A DNA stretch of 64,000 nt, from contig JAUDYN010000001.1 in assembly GCA_030407005.1 (NCBI GenBank), positions 1,240,001 through 1,304,000 of the forward strand, given 5' to 3'. The translations under genes and the position numbers were made by a program. Below, piece by piece: positions 11,818 to 22,199 of the stretch. Origin of the DNA: Desarmillaria ectypa (taxonomy: Eukaryota > Basidiomycota > Agaricomycetes > Agaricales > Physalacriaceae). Numbering within the stretch: position 1 is the stretch's first letter; each line of letters opens with the position of its first letter. The notes beneath the pieces were generated by a model that saw only the letters and a list, made by a program, of their open reading frames with translations, made no database searches and was not told the DNA's origin.

Positions 11818-12171
11818 GGCTTCATTTGTCGGATGAAGCCACTTTTCTTCTCTTCTTCTCATTCCTCTACCACCTCTGCGCTAGCCGTAATGGCGTCGAC
11901 AGACGATGAGAAGGTCGTCGTCGAGACTCTCACAGCATACCTGAACGGACTTGCCCTCGAGGCTTTGGTACATGGTGAGTACATCAAAGAAATAAATGCA
12001 TTCAGTACTGACCGAGTTGCTGCAGGAATGTATACGTCTCTTGTTGGAGTGACGCTTTGGTACATCTGTACGACATGAACAAACCTCCATATCCCCCCTC
12101 AATTGCTGACTCCGATGATAGTCATCAACCCCACCACCCGCCTACCGAAAAGTCACACAAGCACAATGTCG
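11818..12171 (+). repeat. Direct repeat, copy B (partner 6852-7207)
   Basis: Covers the 5' leader, first two exons, introns and the start of exon 3 of the intact multi-TM gene. It begins at the hairpin 11818-11840. Confidence 0.85.
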
Positions 12172-13014
12172 ATCTCAGTAGTGCTCATGTATCTCTTCAC
12201 CACGCTCAATCTCGGAATACGATGGTCTTGGATGCGTCCTCCACTTGTCTTCTACCGGAGGGACGCGCAGAACGGCACGACTTACTACACGTTTGGCAAT
12301 GCGGATGACACGACCCTATGGGCGATCTCAGGGGCCGCAACAGGCGCGAACATTCTCATCGCAGACTCTATTTTGGTGGGTGGATGGATATTCTAATAGC
12401 TAATGAAACATGTTTCTGATGATAGCGACACATAGATCTGGCGCTGCTGGGTCGTCTGGGGTCGTCGATGGCCTATGGTCGTCCTGCCAATACTCCTAAC
12501 CGTCAGCGGGACTGCCTTTGACGTCCTTTTCATATACCACAACGCTATGGACAAATACTCCTCGGATGGCGCTATCTGGGGCTCCGCCGTAAAGTGGGGA
12601 GTCATCTTTTATTCCATGTCCCTCGCCACAACGGTGTACTGCACCGCGCTCATCATCTTTCGGATACTCGCCCATCGGGAGCAGTACTGGAGCATCATCG
12701 AGATGGTCGTGGAGAGTGCGGTGATGTACGCGTTGACACTTGTCGTTTTCATTGGGTTCCTCGCTACGGACGACGTTGGTGGGTTTTATCCCAAGGCGCT
12801 ACTGGATACCATCGCGGGTATCGCGCCGACTCTTATCGTCGTACGCGTGGCTTCGGGGCAGGCCAGGTCGGACGAGTCGTGGCAGACGAAGGAGGTGTCG
12901 TCTTCGCTTCATTTTGAGCCCAGTGTGTGTACTGTGACCGCCATGGAAGAGGGGACGTGCGAAGTCTGCTCGTCCTGTGGTCAGAAGCTTGTTCGTCGGC
13001 GTTCGGCAGACTAG
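11890..13014 (+). CDS. Multi-pass membrane protein (about 7 TM), Agaricomycete family
   Basis: Exons 11890-11974, 12026-12067, 12122-12375 and 12436-13014 give 319 aa. Hydrophobic segments include M-Y-T-S-L-V-G-V-T-L-W-Y, S-V-V-L-M-Y-L-F-T-T-L, A-N-I-L-I-A-D-S-I-L, and four in the last exon. Across the last splice the sequence reads D-S-I-L-I-W-R-C-W-V-V-W-G-R-R-W, the hallmark of a large, uncharacterised Agaricomycete membrane family. The C-terminus is cytosolic-looking and holds C-E-V-C-S-S-C-G. The function is unknown; a receptor-like topology is plausible but not shown. Its 5' end was duplicated upstream. The long last exon supports the model well. Confidence 0.8.
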
Positions 13015-14379
13015 AGAAAATCTGGAGGTTTATTTCTGATCTGAGGCGATATCAAGGCTTCCTACCCGCCACGTATGGACGGAATAGAGAGGACATGGGA
13101 CTTCCGAGGCCGATAATTCTTGGCGACCTACTTTCTCTCCCAGCTTGATTTTATTCCTGTGCCAGTCGGGACTTTCATTGCCTTCGCTTTGCATTGCGGC
13201 GCTGGATTGCTATAGAAGTGAATGTCGGTGCCATTATGTGCTGGTCTCCTGAGTCCCCTGGTTGCTGATGACCTTGACCGGTCAGCATCTCCACTAAGAT
13301 ATAAATAATTATTCATGCCTGGAGTAGCACAGTATGTAGCAGATATAATCATAAAGTAAACTGTGGATGTAAAAGTTTGTTCTATGTTATGATAGCCTTT
13401 GCATTGTCGCCCCCGCGCCCTGGCCACCAGCCTTCCGATACTCTCTCCACTGCGGCGCCGCTTGATGTGCGTGAAATCCCAGAGTGAACATCTCCTGATG
13501 TAGGAAGCACCTCTCAACATAAACACCAGGTACAACCTCCAGCTTTTTCTGCTGGTCGTTTTCAATGGTTCTGCTGGCATCGCGATGTTGAGGTATGAGG
13601 TGAAGAGTAGGAGCTTTGTTTAGACGAAATCTGCTGTTAAATAGTTTGTAATAGACGCGTCGAGTCACGATATACGTCATCCTTTGCACAAGCCTCGTGA
13701 CGCGGTACAAGGTGGCGTGGATCATAACAAGTACCCACACTCACCGTCGGGATTAGTAAGTGCGTTTGCGTCCAAAGGGTTCCCTGTCGCTTGGTATTTT
13801 ACACCTTTATCCAACAGTTTGCATTGATGCCGTTCCCAATACTTTGGATTAGCATTGGCGCTTAGCGCTTTGGTATCACTCTGATGTGCAATGATCCGTA
13901 AGAAGGAATGCAGGTGATTGACGTCACAAGATGCATATTTGTCAAGCTGGCAGGCGCTTATTCCACCAAAGTGTTCGCGATTACCCTTTCATCCGCGTCT
14001 AGAATGGAAAGAAAGGACCTTGAAAGCTGGTGTTGCACGTCTGGGGGACACAGGACACAGAGAACGATGCACAGACTATGTGCTAAGAGAAGAATCCGTT
14101 TCTGCGGTCTGGCGGTGTTATGAGGAATATCTAATGGCCAGATCGAGCATCATCTGTAGCCACAGAGTTTAGAGTAGACCGTTGCTGTACGTCGATGCGA
14201 GTGCTGTCCCGTAATAATCTATGTGAGAAGAGCATTCCGTACAAAAAGGCAAGCTTGTACTAGGAAAAGGAAACTTGAAGATCAGCCCGCTGCACTCGAG
14301 ATATGAACGGAAATTGATTCTGCGATGACTTGGGCTTAGTAGAGTTCAAGGGTACGGACGGCTGAGTCAGTGATCGTCG
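13015..14379. other. Intergenic, about 1.4 kb; no supported gene
   Basis: A 117-codon minus-strand frame (13387-13740) lacks any recognised motif, and its N-terminus is not clearly a translation start. I do not call it as a gene. Nothing else seen. Confidence 0.4.
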
Positions 14380-15062
14380 TAGTGAATTCAGGGTAGAAAT
14401 TGCAAACATCTTTTTCCGTGACCAGCACTGCCCTTTATCGTTCTTGTTCTCGTTCCACGTTTACGGCCAAATAAGGCGCTGGAGTAATATGAAGCGTAAG
14501 AACGGATTGAAAGAACGGACAAGGTACGTCTTTAGATGCCCAATTTACCTTTCCGATCGCGCTTATTCTTTACGGCTTCGCTTGCAGAAGATGCGAGAAC
14601 TTTGGTTAAGCGCTTGATACACCTAAACTTGTGGAAGGCAACGACGTCCTGTATTCTGTGGGAAACAGGACCCACTGACTGTCATGAGGAGTCATATGCA
14701 AGCTGAATCGCTGACAGCTCTTCACAGCCTGGTACACTGCTGTGGGCGCTTCGTCAGTGAGGCCTGAGGATCGATATCAGAAGGCGCTTCCTTTGACTCA
14801 AGGGTTGTGTCCACAGGATGAGAGTAAACTCAAACTGAACACAGCCTTTCTCTCGTGCAATGTTGGTAAGTCCATCTTAGGCATTTATAGCCATCTGATA
14901 CCTGTTTTAATCATCTATCGATATCACAGCTGGGCACGCGTACGCAACGTGGTATAGGATTGACGTGTATTCTGGACCGCGAGGACAAGGCTGCCTCCGT
15001 ACATACCAACAGCTGTGTCCACCACAACACGATGCATCAAGCCCTGAGGCGCCTATGTGATC

Positions 15063-15069
15063 TATATAA
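15063..15069 (+). promoter_or_regulatory. TATA box of BTB gene 3
   Basis: TATATAA lies 57 nt before the ATG, within a block (TATATAAACCACTGA) repeated upstream of BTB gene 4. Confidence 0.65.
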
Positions 15070-15119
15070 ACCACTGAAAAGTCGTGCATATTCTTCTCAT
15101 ACCGTCCCTCTACTCTACA

Positions 15120-16215
15120 ATGTCTGGATCCTCGCCGAAACTCGTAGGAATCAAAAAACACGAACTCTACTATATAAAAGGAGGAGACGTCTATTTTTTG
15201 GTGAGTTTTGGATATCGGAAAGGTGTGCGCTTACTCACTAAAGCCTACCTAGGTGCAAGAATACATGTTCCGTGTACACCGCCACTTTTTCGACAGGGAG
15301 TCACCCAAGTTTCGGCAAATGTTTGGTGATCCGACGTCGCCGGGCAAGGAGCATGAAGGGTCCTCCCCCGGTACTGCATTTAGACTCGATGATATCTCTG
15401 CAGAGGAATTCACCCACTTCCTGTGGGTCTTTTATAATCCGTGAGTCCTACGCGCCGTCAATTCGCAGAAGCAAGACTTATTCTCTAATCAGGAGGCACT
15501 CCTTGTACGATGCCTCTACGGACGTCTGGGTCAACATCCTCCACACCGCCTGCGAATGGTCTTTCCCAGAAGTCAAGGCCCTCGCTATTAGAGAACTCGA
15601 CCGCAAGTCTATGAGTTTGGTCGACCGCATCGTACTGTACCACAAATACAGGGTCGATCCGACTGTCTTGGCCCCGCTTTATGCCAAACTCTGTTCGCGC
15701 GACGAACCTGTCAGCACGGAAGAGTCGCTACGCCTAGGCGTTGAGACTGTTGTTCGGATCTTCCACGCCCGCGAGCGCCTCCGCTCCTCCTCCCTGGATG
15801 GGCGAAGGAGCCCTCTTCCAAACAGCGTTGATCTCGCTAACGTGATGCGAGTCATCGACGAAGTGTGGGGAGGTGATACCAAACGCGCATCAGGTGGATG
15901 GGTGATCATCAACGTATTCTTCTGTACTTTTACTTACTCATTACGTTGTGGTTCACAGGACTGCATACCGATCCTCAAGTCTCCTCGCCGGCGGGCAAAG
16001 CGAACGGATTTGCGAACGGTGCACGACGACCTTGATCATCCTCTGCCCAAGACTCAAGATGACGATGGTGAGTTTCTTATTGTCGTGTTGAACCCCTTTG
16101 CTTTCCTGAATCACTACCGACAGACGGGTTGTCTGTGGCATCTCAGACTCTCAGAAAGAAGCTCACGGTTCGGGTGAAGCGATTTCTGTCGAGTTCGAGA
16201 GGGAAGAAGGGTTAA
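15120..16215 (+). CDS. BTB/POZ-like protein 3, five exons
   Basis: Exons 15120-15200, 15253-15440, 15493-15901, 15959-16067 and 16124-16215 give 292 aa. Exon 1 ends G-G-D-V-Y-F-L and exon 2 starts V-Q-E-Y-M-F-R-V-H-R-H-F-F, the BTB core, ending F-L-W-V-F-Y-N-P. Exon 3 has E-W-x-F-P-E-V-K-A-L-A-I-R-E-L and D-R-I-V-L-Y-H-K-Y, the usual linker after this BTB type. The last two exons encode a basic tail (R-R-R-A-K-R and L-R-K-K-L-T-V-R-V-K-R) that could be a nuclear or nucleic-acid-binding segment. Every exon boundary is matched in BTB gene 4. The substrate or partner is unknown. Confidence 0.85.
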
Positions 16216-16406
16216 GGCGCGAGACCGACAGTCGAGGTGTGGTGGATCCTATCACTCACAACTCTGAGTCTCCAAACAGATTCTCCGCGTCCGCCTGGGT
16301 CTTGGATAGCCTTGTTTTCACTCATTTTTTGTATCTACTCGTATCTCTTCATATCAATGCATCTACGTGTCAGGCTTATCTAGTCCCTTTGCACGGATAA
16401 ACCATG

Positions 16407-16462
16407 CGTTGTCCAATCCACTGCGCCAAGGTCTAGTAACTAGGTGGAACAATACCACTTCT
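16407..16462 (+). repeat. Orphan copy of the BTB gene 5 intron 1/exon 2 junction
   Basis: These bases match 19166-19235, the end of intron 1 and first codons of exon 2 of BTB gene 5 (shared 'ATCCACTGCGCCA' and 'AGGTGGAACAATA'), with an 11-nt gap. The preceding sequence instead matches 3' flank of BTB gene 4 near 18700. No other BTB exon follows, so this is a stranded piece. Confidence 0.75.
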
Positions 16463-17302
16463 ATACAAAAGCACAATGTGAACTTGTTGTACTCGGAAGA
16501 GGAAAATTGAGGTGATCGCCGTTGACAATTCGGGGTAGAAATTGCAAATATATTCTCTTCCGTGACCAACATTATCTTTTTCATCATCCTTTTTGTTCTA
16601 CGTTTGGGCTCCGGACGACCGAGACTCATCGAATAAGGCGCCAAGATTATTATGGAGGTGATTTTTGTCCATGAAAAGAATGGAAGAAAAAGGGTGAGGT
16701 ATGTCTTAGGCGCGCTCTGATACATCTTTCCATGCATCCTTACATTTTTAGGTCTCTCTGCGGAGGGAGCAAGAACACGAGAAGCTGTATTAAGCGCCTA
16801 CAACACAGCAATAGTGTACCTTAGGTCCTGGTGGCACCATCGATATCGGCGTCCTGTCTCCTGTGGGAAGCGCGTCCCACCGAGTGTCATCTGAATTGAC
16901 AACGACGAATCATATGCAAGCTGCATTGCTAAGGCTATGTTTCGTTTCAATTCAGTCGAGTCCACCTCGAGGCTTGGTGCTCCCTGCACAGTAGACTTTT
17001 TACGCACGTTCCATCGGAGGATTGGTATCGGAAGAAAGGGAGAGTACCCCAACTCAATTTGACTCGGAATTGAGTCCGACCTCGAGGACATGCATCAGTT
17101 GTGCCTACCTTAAGCTCGACGTCGGCCATTAATGTTGATCAACAAGCTGGTGAGTCGGCGTTTAATCATCTGATGCTTGATTTAACATCCACAGTTGAGC
17201 ACGCGTACGTAACGTGTGTCCAGAGTTGTGAGAAGGCCATCTTTGGCACAAGACTTGTAACCGAATTCATCAGGAAGTGAGGCCCGAAGCGCCTACGAAG
17301 TT

Positions 17303-17309
17303 TATATAA
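17303..17309 (+). promoter_or_regulatory. TATA box of BTB gene 4
   Basis: TATATAA, 73 nt before the ATG, in the same extended context (TATATAAACCACTGA) as BTB gene 3. Confidence 0.65.
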
Positions 17310-17375
17310 ACCACTGATAAGTTGCGTGATGAATCTATTCATCATTCTCACACTTTACCTCTACGCTCTGCTCTC

Positions 17376-18488
17376 ATGTCTGACCCAACCGGATCTCGTT
17401 TTGGAAGGCTCAGGAACCATGAAAAATACTATTTGAACGGTGGCGATGTTTACTTCCTAGTGGGTGTAAACTCTCAACGTTCAACCGTATTCACTAAATC
17501 TGCCTAGATCGATGAATACATTTTTCGTGTCCATAGCATGTTCTTCGAGCGAGAGTCCCCGAAATTCCGGGAAATGTTCGATCATCCGACACCCGCCGGG
17601 GAGAGACCTGCAGGTTCCTCAGTTGGAACTGCCTTCAAGCTCGAAGATGTGAATCCGGAGGACTTCTCCAGATTCCTCTGGGTCTTTTATAATCCGTGAG
17701 TCCAGCCTATTATTACCCGAGGACGAAGACCCACATGTATCTAGGAAATACTCCATATACGATGCTTCAGTCGAAGTCTGGCAAGCTATCCTGCGCATTG
17801 CGACTAACTGGGAGTTCCCGGAAGTGAAAGCTCTCGCAATCCGTGAACTCGAGCGCAAGCCCATCAGCTTGGTCGATCGTATCGTCCTTTATCAGAAATT
17901 CAACGTCGATCCGGAGATCCTGACTCCACTCTATGCGAAACTCTGCTCCCGCGATGAGCCTCTAAACAAAGTCGAATCGCAGAAGCTCGGCGTTGAAACA
18001 GTTGTTCTCATCTTCCAGGCTCGGGAGCGCCTTCGTTCGTCCTCGCGTGACGGAGTGAAGAGCCCTCTCCCGGATGGCGTCAACTCTCTTGATGTAATAC
18101 AGGTTGTTTCTGAAGTGTGGCGAACAGATGATGCATCGTCGAACCGTACATCAGGTGGATGGGTGATCATAAATTTACTCTGTTGTAACTTTTACTTACT
18201 CATTGCGTTGTTACTCTTAGGATCGAACACCAATACTCGGCAAGGTTACTCGGCGCGCCAGGCGGACGGATCTGCGGGCGGCCAGAGTAGCAAGCGCGGC
18301 TCAGGACGTCCGTGATCATCCTCCACCTGCAACTCAAGGCGACGATGGTGAGTTTTTATTGCCGTGTTGAGCCCTGTTTGCCTGAATCACTACTGACAGA
18401 CATGTTTGTGCCTTCTCAGACTCTCAGAAAAAGGCTCACGGTTCGGGTGAAGCGTCTTCTGTCGGGATCGAAAGGAAAGAAGGGTTAG
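17376..18488 (+). CDS. BTB/POZ-like protein 4, five exons
   Basis: Exons 17376-17459, 17508-17695, 17745-18162, 18221-18347 and 18400-18488 give 301 aa. Co-linear with BTB gene 3: N-G-G-D-V-Y-F-L, I-D-E-Y-I-F-R-V-H, F-L-W-V-F-Y-N-P, F-P-E-V-K-A-L-A-I-R-E-L-E-R-K and a basic tail ending S-K-G-K-K-G. Exon 2 is exactly 188 nt, as in genes 3 and 5, and intron phases are the same. A recent tandem paralogue of gene 3; divergence is enough for different specificity. The function is otherwise unknown. Confidence 0.85.
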
Positions 18489-19076
18489 GGCACGAGACCG
18501 ACAGTCGGCCTGTGGCGAACCCTAATAGTTACATCCCTGATTCTGAGAGGTTCCGAACAGATTCCCCACGTCCGCCTGGGTCATGGGTAGCCTAATTTTC
18601 ACTCTTTTTTTTTGTATTTACTCGTAACATCATGTACCTTCCCATATCAACGTTTCTACCATGCTCTACAATACATCGCATAAAGCCTTACACAATCCCT
18701 TTAGCATGGATAAATCGGGTTCCTGAAAATCAAAAGAATTTGATGACAGGACAAATGCATCCGCGGAATTGGCAAGTCGCTTTGCAGGGTTCAGTGAGGC
18801 TGCAGTTGTACTCGTACGACTCAAATCATGCACTTGCCTCATGCGCGACCGGAATACAGTGTCTTTTAGGTGAAGGGAAACGTGCGAAGCTTACGTTTCA
18901 TCCAAGCATGCACCCTTCGTACGTTCGATCTAAACAATGGGCCAACGTTATGATGGGGAGATATTCTCGTTGCCGGAAGACATGTGTCATACACGTGTAG
19001 ACGGATTCAAAAGCCTCGTCTCCCACCCCCTCGACTTCTCAGAAACGCCCCTTCCTTCCTCCTCCCCTTCCCTTCG
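18489..19076. other. 3' flank of BTB gene 4 and upstream region of BTB gene 5
   Basis: The first 240 bases are the repeated 3' flank (tandem unit). The remainder ends in a C/T-rich leader before the ATG of BTB gene 5. A 122-codon frame from 18632 lacks any family features and lies in the repeated flank. Confidence 0.5.
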
Positions 19077-21778
19077 ATGGCCAGTCAAACACAAGACAAT
19101 AGTTTCGTTGCCCTTAGGCATCATGATGAATATCATCTCTCAGGCGGCGACCTATTCTTCCTCGTGTGTTGTCCGATCCACTGCGCCAGAGTCCAGTAAC
19201 TAACATGATCCAGGTGGAACAATATCACTTCCGCGTCCACCGATACTTCTTTGAGAGGGAATCCACATTTTTCAAACATCAGCTGGCAACACCAGCATCT
19301 CCAGGCGAGGAGCGCCAAGGGACTTCAGAGGGAACCGCCATCGTCCTAGACCACGTCACCCCGGCCGAGTTTGCGAGATTCCTATGGGTGTTCTACAACC
19401 CGTCAGTCGTGAAGTGTGTTTTTTCCCGTCACCCAGCTCTAACGTCTAATCATAGTAAATACTCGCTCTATGATGCCTGTGTCGAAGACTGGGCGATCAT
19501 TCTCAAGCTCGCGGATCGATGGTGTTTCCCCGAGGTCAAGAACCTTGCTGTCCGAGAGCTGGAGAAGCACCTTATGGATGATATCGAACGCATCGTTGTC
19601 TACCAGAAATACAATGTTGACAAGCGTCTTCTTATCCCCCGTTATGCCGCCCTTTGTGCACGGACGGAGACCTTGACGTTGGCGGAGGGAATGCGGTTGG
19701 GCATGGAGACGGCATTGAACATTGCTCGCGCAAGAGAGTGTGCTCGATCGCCATCGGTTGATGGACTGCGCAGTCCCACATCTGTCGCACTCCCGTCCGA
19801 GGAGATGCACGGCATCATCGTAGACTTGTTCAGTATTTCGGAGACGCCATCGAAGGGCCAAGAGAACGGTTCGTCAACGGCATCGCCTTCTACAACAGGT
19901 GGATCGGTGATACCATCTTGTCCATATATGCTTCCTCATACTCATAATGGTATACTACAGGAGATGCAGCAGCCAAGAACCCCGCTGACGGAGGCTCCCC
20001 TAAACCAAATGGAAAATCCGCCAACACTGACAAAAACGGACGAAGTAGTCCTGTCACTACTACCGGCCGCAGAGGGGGACGAAAGTCCTGATGAGGACCT
20101 GTTTGAAGCTGACGAGGATGAAGTATACTGGGATGACCCAGGCTCAGATTCGGATACTCACGTCGATAGCGCTGGTGTGGAGAGTGAGAAGGTTTATGGT
20201 GATGTTGATGATGATGGTCCTGTTGAAAATGTTGTAGATCCTGAGGACAATAATGACGTTCGTGATTCGGACGAACAGCCACATGACCCTACTCCCGACG
20301 CAGGCGTTGGAGATGCCCCACCCGAGAGTAGTGCGCAAGACGGCAGAGATGACAATGATGCTGTTGCCTCACATGAAATCGACGGCGAACCTGATCATGT
20401 AGATGGCGACGGAGATGGACAGGATGGTTCTAGCTCTCCATCTAATGGGGAAGTGGAGAAAGACGAGGAACAAAGTACTGACGTAACTCTTGATGCTACC
20501 TCAGAGTCGGCGGAGGCGAAAGAAGATGACGGAGGCACTCCCATTGGAGAATCTGTATCTTCTCCCATCCCTGCTGTCGAGTCTTCTTTCGTACCCGAAA
20601 CCCGGGCTGGCGCTGACCATGAGTCAGGCGACGAATTTTCATTTGACTTTGTTGAACCGTCTGGACTAGGGCCTATACCCAAGTTCGATTTCGATTTCGA
20701 TTCCCCATTTGATCACAATAATATTCCCAATATTACCATGCATTCTCCTACTGCTTCTCACGCAGGAACGGAAGCTGGGGACGAATCTATCGAAGCATCC
20801 TTAAATACCGAGGGTAGGGACCAGGGAGCAGAAGGGGATGCGAACAACGCTTCTACGTCATCACCTTCTGATACCGTTCCGAATGCTAGTGGGCCTGAAG
20901 GCGCCATGACTACGGAGCCTGGTGCTCGAGTTGCGGAGGGTAGCGGTAATGCCGCTGCAGAGGAAAATGAAGACGATGCTTCTAATGATGATGTCCCTGA
21001 ACATACCCCTCCTCCCGTTGACGAGACTGCTCCTACTGCGGGAGATGACGGTAGCATCGCTGCATCGGGGGACGGTAGCAGTGCCCTTGCTGATCCTCCT
21101 GCTCCCGAATCCGATGCCGGCGAAGCTACTCCTAAACCGGAACAGGGTGGTAGCACCGTCGCAGAAGGAAACAGCGACGGTCTTCCTACTCCTGCGCCAA
21201 AATCTGGTGCAAACGAAGCTACTCCTACACCGGAGCACGGCGGGGAACCGTCTACCGTACCCGCTGACGAAGATTCCACCCAACACACAGCCGGGTCGAC
21301 AAACGAGGACGCAGGAACAGACAGCAAAGTACCATCCACTGCGGACACAACCACGTCTTCCAGTGATCCTCCGGCTGACAGCTCTTCTCCTACTTTACCA
21401 CCGCTGCTGTCTGTTGACGATCTCCTTGCAGGCCATGAAAGCGGTAGAAGTAGGAGGCCCACCTTGAGTATTGATACGACACAGATTTGGGGTAGCCTCT
21501 CAGGCACATTTAAACCCGCGCATGCTGGTCATGCGACTGAGGAGAACAGAAGTCCTAGTCAGCCTGCAGACAGCCACCCAGAAGAGACGGTGGTCGCTCC
21601 GGTGGTAGACCCAATCGAGCCTCCGGCCATCGTTCAGCCTGACGTTCCCGCCGACTTGGATCCATTGGCTAATGCTGCCAATCTTCTTCCAGCCAATCCC
21701 GCTCTGCCTGAGGAAATAGAGAGTGAAGACGATCCAAATGAGCAGTTTTATGACTCGCCCGAAGGACCTGCTGCTTGA
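19077..21778 (+). CDS. BTB/POZ-like protein 5 with a long acidic disordered tail
   Basis: Exons 19077-19163, 19214-19401, 19456-19906 and 19961-21778 give 847 aa. Residues 1-240 follow BTB genes 3 and 4: G-G-D-L-F-F-L, V-E-Q-Y-H-F-R-V-H-R-Y-F-F, F-L-W-V-F-Y-N-P, W-C-F-P-E-V-K. The fourth exon then encodes about 600 residues rich in Asp, Glu, Ser, Thr, Pro and Gly, with an F-D-F-D-F-D-S patch, a duplicated E-A-T-P-x-P-E-x-G-G block, and a more ordered P-L-L-S-V-D-D-L-L-A-G-H segment near residue 735. Introns 2 and 3 are 54 nt and stop-free, so a continuous frame crosses them, but paralogues place introns at both points. No Cul3-binding or catalytic role can be assigned. Confidence 0.8.
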
Positions 21779-22199
21779 TTTTTAATGTAACATATAATCC
21801 CGTTTATCATATGTAGCCCTTTATACTCGTTAGGATCCATCGTAGTGCATATAATATGAATAATCATCGTACCGTCATTAAGCCACTAGTACGCCGCGCA
21901 TAATATCGCCCTGCGGTCCTCCAGCAATCCAAGCCTGTGATAGCCGTCAACCTGCTCATTGTATCCGTAGCTTGGGTAATGATCTTAAGGCGTAGTCCGT
22001 CTTTTGCGTGCTGAACGTGATTTTTTTCAGGAATTGAAGGTTTCGACATGGCAGTAAGAGCCTAGCAATTCGGATTATGACGTCACTCGTTAATTTTTCG
22101 CCTGATTTATTTGTCAGCAAGTCTTTTCTCTCACTTTTTCGCAAGTATTGCTCCAGTACAGGTACTTTGGTTAATCTGTTAGGCATTTGATGACAATAA
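21779..22199. other. 3' flank of BTB gene 5, no gene seen
   Basis: AT-rich sequence directly after the stop, with overlapping short frames only. Confidence 0.4.

Larger units (their letters stand above)
14380..16465 (+). repeat. Tandem duplication unit 1 (BTB gene 3 with flanks)
   Basis: Upstream flank, gene and downstream flank of BTB gene 3 align in order with those of BTB gene 4 (about 16500-18722). Shared landmarks are 'GGTAGAAATTGCAAA', 'AATCATATGCAAGCTG'-like sequence (one base different here), the TATATAAACCACTGA promoter element, all five exons, and 'GAGACCGACAGTCG' plus 'CGTCCGCCTGGGTC' after the stop. Limits are approximate. Confidence 0.75.
16500..18722 (+). repeat. Tandem duplication unit 2 (BTB gene 4 with flanks)
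   Basis: Second copy of the unit described for 14380-16465, diverged but collinear over promoter, gene and 3' flank. Confidence 0.75.

Noticed and set aside
13387..13740. Minus-strand 117-codon frame
   Set aside because: No recognised motif and no supporting neighbours.
18632..19000. 122-codon plus frame upstream of BTB5
   Set aside because: Lies in the repeated 3' flank of BTB4; the matching region after BTB3 does not keep the frame.
20758..21507. Minus-strand 249-codon frame over the BTB5 tail
   Set aside because: Pure Ser/Ala/Gly/Val low complexity caused by the biased codon usage of the acidic tail; no start context or domain.
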